Of a DNA stretch of 64,000 nt, positions 26,361-33,102 are shown piece by piece. Source of the stretch: Streptomyces sp. CBMA152 (GTDB lineage: Bacteria > Actinomycetota > Actinomycetes > Streptomycetales > Streptomycetaceae). The DNA is taken from the NCBI RefSeq assembly GCF_014596475.1, contig NZ_MECJ01000033.1, positions 558,001 through 622,000 on the forward strand, in the 5' to 3' direction. The position numbers were made by a program, and so were the translations under genes. The notes under the pieces are model-generated. The model had not been told where the DNA came from and searched no databases. It was given only the letters and a program-made list of their open reading frames with translations. Numbering within the stretch: position 1 is the stretch's first letter; every line of letters begins with the position of its first letter.

Positions 26361-27343
26361 GCCGCTCCCCCCGCCAGTACGCGCTCGACCTCGTCCGGGA
26401 ACGGCATCGCGGAGGAGCAGGCGAGCCGGGAGGCGACGATCGCGCCGGCGGCGTTGGCGTACCGCGCGATCCGTTCGGTCTCCCACCCGGCGAGCAGCCC
26501 ATGGCAGAGCGCGCCGCCGAACGCGTCCCCGGCGCCGAGCCCGTTGACCACCTCCACCTCGACGGGCGGCACCTCGACGGCCCGCCCGTCCCGGCCCATC
26601 GCGAGGACCCCCTTGGGCCCCTGCTTGACGACCGCGAGCTCGACCCCGGCGACGAGCAGCGCCCGCGCGGCGGCGTACGGCTCGCGCTCACCGGTGGCCA
26701 CCGCGCACTCGTCGAGGTTCCCGACGGCGACGGTGGCGTACCGCAGGGCGTCGCGGTAGTAGCGGGTGGTCTCTTCGGTCTCCGTTCCGGTCTCCGTGGT
26801 CTTCCAGAACATCGGCCGCCAGTCGAGGTCGAAGACCGTGATGCCCGCGCGGGCCCGGGCCGCGAGCGCCGCCAGGGTGGTGGACCGGCTGGGCTCGACG
26901 CTCAGGCCCGTCCCCGTCACCCAGAAGATCCGGGCCGCGCGGATCGCATCGAGGTCCAACTCCGCCTCGTACAGCTCCAGATCGGGTGCTTTCGGCTCAC
27001 GGTAGAAGTAGAGCGGGAAGTCGTCCGGCGGGAAGATCTCGCAGAAGGTGACGGGGGTGGGCAGGCCCGGGACGGGGGTGACCCAGCGGGCGTCGACCCC
27101 GAACTCGACCAGTTCCGCCCGCAGATACTCACCGAAGGGGTCCTCGCCGGTGCGGGTGATGACCGCCGTGCGCCGGCCGAGCCGGGCCGCCGCGACCGCC
27201 ACGTTGGTGGGCGAGCCGCCGACGAACTTGCCGAAGGACGTGACCCGCGAGAGCGGCACACCGGTCTGGAGCGGATAGAGGTCCACCCCGATCCGGCCCA
27301 TGGTGATCACGTCGTACGGAACCCCGTACGGATCCGCCTCCAT
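26357..27343 (-). CDS. iolC: 5-dehydro-2-deoxygluconokinase (PfkB family)
   Basis: A PfkB-family sugar kinase of 328 residues from ATG 27343 (MEADPYGVPYDVITMGRIGV). It phosphorylates 2-deoxy-5-keto-gluconate with ATP. The N-terminal substrate motif FVGGSPTNVAVAAARLG (about 40-56) and the C-terminal ATP/anion-hole motif NGLGAGDAFGGALCHGLL (about 265-282, catalytic Asp in GAGDAF) are both intact. Two further in-frame ATGs at 27373 and 27358 would add 10 or 5 residues; I prefer 27343 because AGGGGG lies 6-11 nt upstream and the extra residues (MKGPPMKGAC) are not conserved. First gene of the leftward operon, with a good -35/-10 pair about 55-80 nt upstream. Confidence 0.92.
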   Translation of the reverse strand: MEADPYGVPYDVITMGRIGVDLYPLQTGVPLSRVTSFGKFVGGSPTNVAVAAARLGRRTAVITRTGEDPFGEYLRAELVEFGVDARWVTPVPGLPTPVTFCEIFPPDDFPLYFYREPKAPDLELYEAELDLDAIRAARIFWVTGTGLSVEPSRSTTLAALAARARAGITVFDLDWRPMFWKTTETGTETEETTRYYRDALRYATVAVGNLDECAVATGEREPYAAARALLVAGVELAVVKQGPKGVLAMGRDGRAVEVPPVEVEVVNGLGAGDAFGGALCHGLLAGWETERIARYANAAGAIVASRLACSSAMPFPDEVERVLAGGAA

Positions 27344-27394
27344 GCACGCCCCCTTCATCGGTGGACCCTTCATGGGTGACCTCGGCCGGTCCCA

Positions 27395-27424
27395 GGTCTA
27401 GCCGCCCCGGCCCGGCCCTGTCAA
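27395..27424 (-). promoter_or_regulatory. Probable promoter of the iolC operon
   Basis: On the minus strand a consensus -35 TTGACA (27424-27419) is followed after 18 nt by TAGACC (27400-27395). Transcription would start near 27388, about 45 nt before the iolC ATG. The -35 hexamer matches the vegetative sigma consensus exactly; the -10 matches in four of six positions. Confidence 0.55.
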
Positions 27425-27430
27425 TCTTTT

Positions 27431-27458
27431 GTCCTGACATTCGGACGTAGTCTTGACA
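27431..27458. promoter_or_regulatory. Direct repeats in the iol divergent control region (candidate operator)
   Basis: GTCCTGACA (27431-27439) and GTCTTGACA (27450-27458) are near-identical 9-mers spaced 19 bp apart, about two helix turns; between them GTCC and GGAC also form a small dyad. They lie directly upstream of the iolC promoter and upstream of the rightward TIM-barrel gene, where a repressor would control both. The second copy doubles as a TTGACA -35 for the rightward gene. No regulator gene is adjacent. Confidence 0.45.
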
Positions 27459-27489
27459 CTGTTCCGGCGCCCCCGGAAGGCTGGCTCCC

Positions 27490-28392
27490 ATGACGACGGA
27501 CAGGACTCGTATCCGGATCGGCTCGGCCCCCGACTCCTGGGGCGTCTGGTTCCCCGACGACCCGCGCCAAGTTCCCTGGTCCCGGTTCCTCGACGAGGTC
27601 GCGCACGCGGGGTACGCGTGGATCGAGCTCGGACCGTACGGCTATCTCCCCACCGACCCGGCGCGCCTCGCCGACGAGACCGGGCGCCGGGGCCTGCGCG
27701 TCTCGGCCGGGACCGTCTTCACCGGGCTGCACCACGGGCCCGCCGTGTGGGACGCGACCTGGGAGCACGTCGCGGACGTGGCCGAGCTGACCCGGGCCAC
27801 CGGCGCCGAACACCTCGTCGTCATCCCGGCGTTCTGGCGCGACGACAAGACGGGCGAGGTCCTGGAGAGTTCGACACTCACCGCCGCGCAGTGGCGCGAT
27901 CTGGCCACCCAGACCGAGCGCCTGGCCCGCGAGGTGCGCGAGCGCTACGGGCTGAAGATCGTGGTCCATCCGCACGCCGACACCCATGTCGACAGCGAGG
28001 AGAACGTGGCCCGCCTGCTCGACGCCACCGACCCCGACCTGGTCAACCTGTGCCTCGACACCGGCCACTACGCCTACTGCGGCGGCGACAGCGTCAAGCT
28101 GATCGAGACGTACGGGGAGCGGATCGGCTATCTCCATCTCAAGCAGGTGGACCCGGAGATCCTGGCCCAGGTGCACGCCGAGGAGCTGCCGTTCGGGCCC
28201 GCCGTGGCGCGGGGCGTGATGTGCGAGCCGCCGACCGGGGTGCCCGCGCTCGAACCGGTCCTCGCGGCCGCGCAGGCCCTCGACGTCGACCTCTTCGCCA
28301 TCGTGGAGCAGGACATGTACCCGTGCGATCCGGACCGCCCGCTGCCCATCGCCGAACGCACCCGCGCGTTCCTGCGCTCCTGCGGGGCCTGA
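27490..28392 (+). CDS. TIM-barrel sugar isomerase/inosose dehydratase-like protein of inositol catabolism (IolE/IolH-like)
   Basis: A 300-residue xylose-isomerase-like TIM barrel. The start IRIGSAPDSWGVWFPDD and WIELGPYGYLPTDP are typical of the proteins annotated IolE or IolH in actinobacteria. Metal-ligand candidates follow the AP-endonuclease-2 pattern: the Glu in WIELGPYGY, His in VVHPHADTHVDSEE (about 158-172), LCLDTGHYAYCGGD (about 187-200), KQVDPE and EQDMYP near the end. The pathway needs a dehydratase turning scyllo-inosose into the trihydroxycyclohexanedione, and this is the only candidate in the locus, so I infer that role; IolH-type isomerase is the alternative. RBS GGAAGG lies 9 nt before ATG 27490. 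Cotranscribed with iolG, 2 nt downstream. Confidence 0.82.
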   Translation: MTTDRTRIRIGSAPDSWGVWFPDDPRQVPWSRFLDEVAHAGYAWIELGPYGYLPTDPARLADETGRRGLRVSAGTVFTGLHHGPAVWDATWEHVADVAELTRATGAEHLVVIPAFWRDDKTGEVLESSTLTAAQWRDLATQTERLAREVRERYGLKIVVHPHADTHVDSEENVARLLDATDPDLVNLCLDTGHYAYCGGDSVKLIETYGERIGYLHLKQVDPEILAQVHAEELPFGPAVARGVMCEPPTGVPALEPVLAAAQALDVDLFAIVEQDMYPCDPDRPLPIAERTRAFLRSCGA

Positions 28393-28394
28393 CG

Positions 28395-29414
28395 ATGACG
28401 CACGGGACGCTGGGTGTCGCCGTCATCGGCACCGGGAAGATGGGCGCCGACCATGTCCGCCGCCTCTCCACGGTCATCGGCGGCGCCCGCGTGGCCGCCG
28501 TCGCCGACCTGGACGCCGAGCGCGCCAAGTCCGTCGCCGCCGGGATCGACGGCTGTACGGTCCACACCGATCCGGCGGCCGCGATGGCCGCGCCGGGCGT
28601 CGACGCCGTACTCATCGCCTCCTCGGGCCCGGCCCACGAGGCGGCCCTGCTCGACGCGTTCAAGCTCGATCTGCCGGTCCTGTGCGAGAAGCCGCTCACC
28701 CCGGACCCGGGCGGGGCGCTGCGCGTCATGGAGGCCGAGCGCCGCCTCGGCCACCGCCGGGTGCAGGTCGGCTTCATGCGCCGGTACGACACGGAGTACG
28801 CGGACCTCAAGGCGCTGCTCGACGGCGGCGAGCTGGGCCGCCCGCTGTTCCTGCACTGCCGCCACCGCAACGCCTCCTCCCCGTCCTTCTTCACCACCGA
28901 GATGCTGATCCGGGACTCCGTCGCCCATGAGGTGGACGCGGCCCGCTGGCTGCTCGGCCAGGAGATCACCGCGGTCCAGGTGCTCCGCCCGCGCCCTTCC
29001 TCGTACGCCCCGGAGGGCTTGGGCGACCCGCAGCTGGTGCTCCTGGAGACCGCCGGCGGCGCGGTCGTCGACGTCGAGATCTTCGTCAACTGCGGCTTCG
29101 GTTACGAGGTGCGCTGCGAGGCCGTCTGCGAGCGCGGCGCCGCCTCGATCGGCGCCGGGACCGGCCCGGTCGTCCGCACCGGCGGCCGCGTGGGCGCGCG
29201 GATCCCGCAGGACTTCACGGTCCGCTTCGCCGACGCGTACGACCGCGAGGTGCAGGCGTGGGTGAACGCGACCCGCCGGGGCCGTGTCGAGGGGCCGAGC
29301 ACGTGGGACGGCTATGTGGCGTCCGTCGTCTGCGAGGCGGGCGTGCGGGCCCAGCGGACGGGCGAGCGGGTGCCGGTCGAGCTGGAGCGGGAACGGCCGG
29401 AGCTGTACGCGTAG
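28395..29414 (+). CDS. iolG: Inositol 2-dehydrogenase, Gfo/Idh/MocA family
   Basis: A 339-residue oxidoreductase. The Rossmann motif VAVIGTGKMGADHVRRL starts at residue about 8; the catalytic Lys is in LCEKPLTP (near 97); the substrate-side Asp-x3-His is in DSVAHEVDAARWL (about 177-189). It would oxidise myo-inositol to scyllo-inosose with NAD. Start ATG 28395 comes 2 nt after the stop of the TIM-barrel gene, so the pair is one transcript. Gfo/Idh members have broad sugar specificity, so the inositol assignment rests on the iol context; scyllo-inositol or another polyol dehydrogenase is possible. No inositol transporter gene lies in this locus. Confidence 0.82.
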   Translation: MTHGTLGVAVIGTGKMGADHVRRLSTVIGGARVAAVADLDAERAKSVAAGIDGCTVHTDPAAAMAAPGVDAVLIASSGPAHEAALLDAFKLDLPVLCEKPLTPDPGGALRVMEAERRLGHRRVQVGFMRRYDTEYADLKALLDGGELGRPLFLHCRHRNASSPSFFTTEMLIRDSVAHEVDAARWLLGQEITAVQVLRPRPSSYAPEGLGDPQLVLLETAGGAVVDVEIFVNCGFGYEVRCEAVCERGAASIGAGTGPVVRTGGRVGARIPQDFTVRFADAYDREVQAWVNATRRGRVEGPSTWDGYVASVVCEAGVRAQRTGERVPVELERERPELYA

Positions 29415-29706
29415 GAGTGGCGCCATAGGCACAGGGCGCGCGCTGTGAGCCGGGGCCGGGCCGGGGCACGCCCGGCACTGCCCACCCGCTCCATTCACCC
29501 CGTATGCCACCCCTGTCACAACCATGCGCCCGTCGTCACACATGTCTCGATTACGCGGGTCTTGCGTCACAGACAGTCGACAGCCACACCCCTGCCCTCA
29601 CTCTCCGTCGTTCAACGGGCACAGGCTGAGTGATCGTCAAGTTCCCGCGCCCGGCTCCCCCGACGGCCACCGGACCGCCGCTGCGGCGCACGCAGGGAGG
29701 TGCACC

Positions 29707-29910
29707 ATGACCGACCGACGGCTCTGGTCGTACAAGGAAATCGCCGCACACATCCGCGTCCAGCCGGACACGGTCCGCTCGTATCGCAAACACGGACTGC
29801 TCCCCCCGCCCGACCTCGTCGAGAACGGCAAACCCTTCTGGTACGCGGACACGATCCGCACCTGGGTCGCACGCCGCCCCGGGAACCGGAGCACCCGCAA
29901 GGACGACTGA
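29707..29910 (+). CDS. Small helix-turn-helix (AlpA/excisionase-like) protein
   Basis: A 67-residue basic protein: LWSYKEIAAHIRVQPDTVRSYRKHGLL is a winged-helix/HTH with the recognition helix PDTVRSYRKHG (residues about 17-27), followed by PFWYADTIRTWVARRPG, the second wing and helix seen in AlpA-like and MerR-like DNA-binding domains. No effector domain is present. An excellent RBS (GGGAGG) ends 6 nt before ATG 29707; the in-frame extension to 29524 has no RBS. It stands immediately upstream of the copper operon, 33 nt before the CsoR-type operator, so it might be cotranscribed with or regulate copZ; this is inference. Phage excisionase origin is unlikely with no other phage genes. Confidence 0.75.
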   Translation: MTDRRLWSYKEIAAHIRVQPDTVRSYRKHGLLPPPDLVENGKPFWYADTIRTWVARRPGNRSTRKDD

Positions 29911-29943
29911 CCGTGGGACGGATGCACCGAGGGGACTGGATTA

Positions 29944-29960
29944 ATACCCCCTAGGGGTAT
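29944..29960. promoter_or_regulatory. CsoR-type copper operator upstream of copZ
   Basis: ATACCCC-CTA-GGGGTAT is a perfect 7+3+7 dyad. It matches the G/C-tract operator family bound by the Cu(I) repressor CsoR (ATACCC...GGGTAT flanking a short centre) upstream of copZA in firmicutes and actinobacteria. It lies 86-102 nt upstream of the copZ ATG. CsoR itself is not encoded in the window. Confidence 0.85.
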
Positions 29961-30045
29961 AACGTGTTCATAGTCAGGGCGTCCCGGCTTCCCCGTGGCC
30001 CTCTGGTGCACCATGGACCCGTACCGCCCCAAGGAGGAGAACGCC

Positions 30046-30363
30046 ATGACCGCCGAGACCGAAGCCGCCGTCGCCACGACCACGACCGGCTCCTGCTGCT
30101 CGCCCGCCGGTTCCTGCCACAGCGACGGCCCGGCCGACGTCCAGCTCGGCTCCGTCACCACCGTCTACCAGGTCTCCGGCATGACCTGCGGGCACTGCGA
30201 GGGCGCGGTGTCGAGCGAGATCTCCGAGATCGACGGCGTCGGCTCGGTCACGGCCGTCGCCGCGACCGGCCGGGTCACCGTCGTCTCCGCCGCGCCGCTG
30301 GACGAGGAGGCCGTCCGGGCCGCCGTCGACGAGGCCGGCTACGAGCTGGTCGGCCTGGCCTGA
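30046..30363 (+). CDS. copZ: Copper chaperone with one HMA domain
   Basis: A 105-residue cytosolic Cu(I) carrier. The HMA domain (residues about 38-104) has the metal motif GMTCGHCEGAVSSEI. It would hand Cu(I) to CopA, whose own N-terminal HMA motif is similar. The N-terminal 30 residues contain a second Cys/His cluster, GSCCSPAGSCHSD, not part of the HMA fold, which could be an extra metal site. Start ATG 30046 follows AAGGAGGAG by 6 nt; an in-frame start at 29995 would add 17 residues but has no RBS. First gene after the CsoR-type operator; a terminator-like hairpin separates it from copA. Confidence 0.92.
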   Translation: MTAETEAAVATTTTGSCCSPAGSCHSDGPADVQLGSVTTVYQVSGMTCGHCEGAVSSEISEIDGVGSVTAVAATGRVTVVSAAPLDEEAVRAAVDEAGYELVGLA

Positions 30364-30379
30364 GCCACGGTTTCCCTGT

Positions 30380-30428
30380 CCGGGCCGTACGAGCGACACA
30401 TCGGCTCCGTACGGCCCGGCCCCTTTTT
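30380..30428 (+). terminator. Intrinsic terminator or attenuator between copZ and copA
   Basis: Arms CCGGGCCGTAC (30380-30390) and GTACGGCCCGG (30409-30419) pair perfectly, the stem extends inwards through GAGC/GCTC with one bulged base, and CCCCTTTTT follows. T-tracts are rare after hairpins in this genome, so this is a credible Rho-independent terminator. Partial read-through would give more copZ than copA transcript. Confidence 0.8.
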
Positions 30429-30440
30429 CTGGAGCCCGAC

Positions 30441-32687
30441 GTGGACACCGTGAACACCGTGGAAAGCGCCCCACCCCAGCTGGTCGAGCTGACCATCGGC
30501 GGGATGACCTGCGCCTCGTGCGCGGCCCGTATCGAGAAGAAGCTCAACCGGATGGAGGGCGTCGAGGCGACGGTCAACTACGCGACCGAGAAGGCCAAGG
30601 TCTCGTACGCGACCGGGATCGAGGTCGCGGATCTGATCGCCACCGTCGTCAAGACCGGCTACACCGCCGAGGAGCCACCGCCGCCGGAGCCCGAGCCGGT
30701 CGCCTCCGACGACGGCCCGGCCGAGCGACGCGACCCCGAGCTCGCCGCGCTGCGCCAGCGCCTGATCGTCTCGGCCCTGCTCGCCGCGCCCGTCGTCCTG
30801 CTCGCGATGGTCCCGGCCCTCCAGTTCGACAACTGGCAGTGGCTGAGCCTCACGCTGGCCGCGCCGGTCGTCGTGTGGGGCGGGCTGCCGTTCCACCGCG
30901 CCGCCGCCGTCAACCTCCAGCACGGCGGGGCCTCGATGGACACCCTCGTCTCCGTCGGCACGCTGGCCGCGTTCGGCTGGTCGCTGTGGGCACTGTTCTT
31001 CGGGGACGCCGGAATGCCCGGTATGCGCCACGGCTTCGAGCTCACCGCGAGCGGGACCAGCGGCGCGTCCACCATCTATCTCGAAGTGGCCGCCGGGGTC
31101 ATCTCCTTCATCCTGCTCGGGCGCTATCTGGAGGCCCGCTCCAAGCGCAAGGCGGGCGCGGCCCTGCGGGCACTGCTGGAACTCGGCGCCAAGGACGTGG
31201 CCGTGCTGCGCGCGGGCGCCGAAATACGTATTCCGGTGGGCGATCTGCACGTCGGAGACCGCTTCGTCGTCCGGCCCGGTGAGACCGTCGCGACCGACGG
31301 CACGGTCGTCGAGGGCTTCGGCGCGGTGGACGCGTCGATGCTGACCGGCGAGTCCGTCCCGGTCGACGTGGCCGTGGGCGACGCGGTCACCGGCGCCACG
31401 GTCAACGCGGGCGGCCGCCTCGTCGTCGAGGCCACCCGCGTCGGCGCCGACACCCAACTCGCCAGGATGGCCCGCCTCGTCGAGGACGCCCAGAACGGCA
31501 AGGCCCAGGTCCAGCGCCTGGCCGACCGGATCTCCGAGATCTTCGTCCCGGTCATCCTGCTCATCGCGCTCGGCACGCTGGTCGGCTGGCTGCTCGCCAC
31601 CGACGACATCACCGCGTCCTTCACGGCGGCCGTCGCGGTCCTGATCATCGCCTGCCCCTGCGCCCTGGGCCTGGCCACCCCCACCGCCCTCATGGTCGGC
31701 ACGGGCCGAGGCGCCCAGCTCGGCATCCTCATCAAGGGCCCCGAAGTCCTGGAGACCACCCGCCGCGTCGACACGATCGTCCTCGACAAGACCGGCACGG
31801 TCACCACCGGCCGCATGACCTTGTACGACGTGTACGCGGCCGAGGGCGTAGACGAGAAGGAAGTGCTGCGGTTCGCGGGCGCCCTGGAGCACGCCTCCGA
31901 GCACCCCATCGCCCGCGCCATCGCCGACGCGGCCACCGCCCGGGTCGGCGAGCTGTCCGCGGTCCAGTCCTTCCGCGCGCTGCCCGGACGCGGTGTCGAA
32001 GGTGTGGTGGAGGGCCGCGCGGTCTTCGTGGGCCGGGGCGTCGACCTGCCCGCCGGGCTCGCCGCCGCCAAGGAGGCCGCCGAGGCCGAGGGGCGTACGG
32101 CGGTCGCGGTGAGCTGGGACGGGGTGCCGCGTGGCGTCCTGACCGTCGCCGACGCGGTGAAGGAGACCAGCGCCGAGGCCGTCGAGCGGCTGCGCGGGCT
32201 CGGGCTGCGGCCGGTCCTGCTGACCGGCGACAACCGTGCGGTCGCGGAGTCGGTGGCGGCCCGGGTCGGGATCGCCGCCGAGGACGTGTACGCCGAGGTG
32301 CTGCCCGAGGAGAAGGTCGAGGTCGTCAAACGCCTTCAGGGCGAGGGTCGTTCGGTGGCCATGGTCGGCGACGGCATCAACGACGCGGCCGCGCTCGCCA
32401 CCGCCGATCTGGGTCTGGCGATGGGCACGGGCACTGACGCCGCGATAGAGGCGGGCGACCTCACCCTCGTACGGGGGGACTTGCGGGTCGCGGCCGACGC
32501 GATCCGGCTCTCCCGGCGGACCCTGGCCACGATCCGGGGCAACCTGTTCTGGGCCTTCGGCTACAACGTGGCGGCCGTTCCGCTGGCCGCGGCGGGGCTG
32601 CTGAATCCCATGATCGCCGGTGCGGCTATGGCGTTCTCATCGGTGTTCGTGGTAACCAACAGCCTACGGTTGCGCTCCTTCACCTGA
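30441..32687 (+). CDS. copA: Cu(I)-exporting P1B-type ATPase
   Basis: A 748-residue copper pump. An N-terminal HMA domain carries GGMTCASCAARIEKKL (about 20-35). Then come transmembrane helices, the actuator TGES (about 300), the intramembrane metal site CPCALGLATPTALM (about 408-421), the phosphorylation motif DKTGTVTTG (about 450), the P1B-specific HP in EHASEHPIARA, and GDGINDAAALATA near 640. The last helices contain YNVAAVPLAAAG and MAFSSVFVVTNSLRL, which mark the Cu(I) subclass (P1B-1). The start is GTG 30441 with GGAG 7-10 nt upstream; in-frame GTGs at 30450 and 30459 are alternatives. It follows copZ after a terminator-like hairpin. It would export Cu(I) from the cytoplasm. Confidence 0.95.
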   Translation: MDTVNTVESAPPQLVELTIGGMTCASCAARIEKKLNRMEGVEATVNYATEKAKVSYATGIEVADLIATVVKTGYTAEEPPPPEPEPVASDDGPAERRDPELAALRQRLIVSALLAAPVVLLAMVPALQFDNWQWLSLTLAAPVVVWGGLPFHRAAAVNLQHGGASMDTLVSVGTLAAFGWSLWALFFGDAGMPGMRHGFELTASGTSGASTIYLEVAAGVISFILLGRYLEARSKRKAGAALRALLELGAKDVAVLRAGAEIRIPVGDLHVGDRFVVRPGETVATDGTVVEGFGAVDASMLTGESVPVDVAVGDAVTGATVNAGGRLVVEATRVGADTQLARMARLVEDAQNGKAQVQRLADRISEIFVPVILLIALGTLVGWLLATDDITASFTAAVAVLIIACPCALGLATPTALMVGTGRGAQLGILIKGPEVLETTRRVDTIVLDKTGTVTTGRMTLYDVYAAEGVDEKEVLRFAGALEHASEHPIARAIADAATARVGELSAVQSFRALPGRGVEGVVEGRAVFVGRGVDLPAGLAAAKEAAEAEGRTAVAVSWDGVPRGVLTVADAVKETSAEAVERLRGLGLRPVLLTGDNRAVAESVAARVGIAAEDVYAEVLPEEKVEVVKRLQGEGRSVAMVGDGINDAAALATADLGLAMGTGTDAAIEAGDLTLVRGDLRVAADAIRLSRRTLATIRGNLFWAFGYNVAAVPLAAAGLLNPMIAGAAMAFSSVFVVTNSLRLRSFT

Positions 32688-32768
32688 TCTCCACAAAGAG
32701 AGCTAGATCACAGAGATTATGAGGTAACCATCGGGCCGGTTCGGGAGTCTAAGTGGGCGATGCCGAGG

Positions 32769-32811
32769 ACGTCTTGGGGGACGTCCATGGAATGTCTTGG
32801 GGGACGTTCCA
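32769..32811. repeat. Tandem pair of about 20-bp repeats downstream of copA
   Basis: ACGTCTTGGGGGACGTCCA (32769-32787) and ATGTCTTGGGGGACGTTCCA (32792-32811) are near-identical and 23 bp apart; each contains an ACGT(C)...GACGT dyad. They lie between the end of copA and the terminator. No ORF here is convincing; function unknown. Confidence 0.6.
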
Positions 32812-32937
32812 GGCAGCGCGTTGGCCGGGGCACGTACAACGGGGAGCTTTGAGCGGCCCACCCGTTACGTACGTACCCCGGCAGACCGCCAGACCCCCGG
32901 CCGGATCCCGTGGGGGGAATCCGCACCGGGCAAAGGG

Positions 32938-32985
32938 AAGCGCCCCGCCCGCCAACCCGTGGGGGGATTGGTGGGCGGGGCGCTT
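32938..32985. terminator. Strong bidirectional hairpin between copA and citA
   Basis: An 18-bp stem (arms 32938-32955 and 32968-32985, one G-T wobble, starting AAGCGCCCC) closes a 12-nt loop and is followed by CTGTAAATTTTG. It lies between the convergent copA and citA genes. Confidence 0.85.
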
Positions 32986-33025
32986 CTGTAAATTTTGTTG
33001 AGATTCGGCGCCGGACGCTCCCAAC

Positions 33026-33078
33026 CCCCTAGGGGCGCGGGGAACTGCGCGACCAGCCACGCACGGTCCGCAGCCGAA
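33026..33078. repeat. Dispersed Streptomyces intergenic repeat, copy A
   Basis: This contains the shared core GGGGCGCGGGGAACTGCGCG followed by ACCAGCCACGC and ACGGTCCGCAG. It lies 24 nt from the citA stop in a convergent spacer. Other copies are at 37473, 55453, 62981 and 63072. Confidence 0.85.
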
Positions 33079-33102
33079 CAACAGCCGCTCCTGGCGGAGC
33101 GA

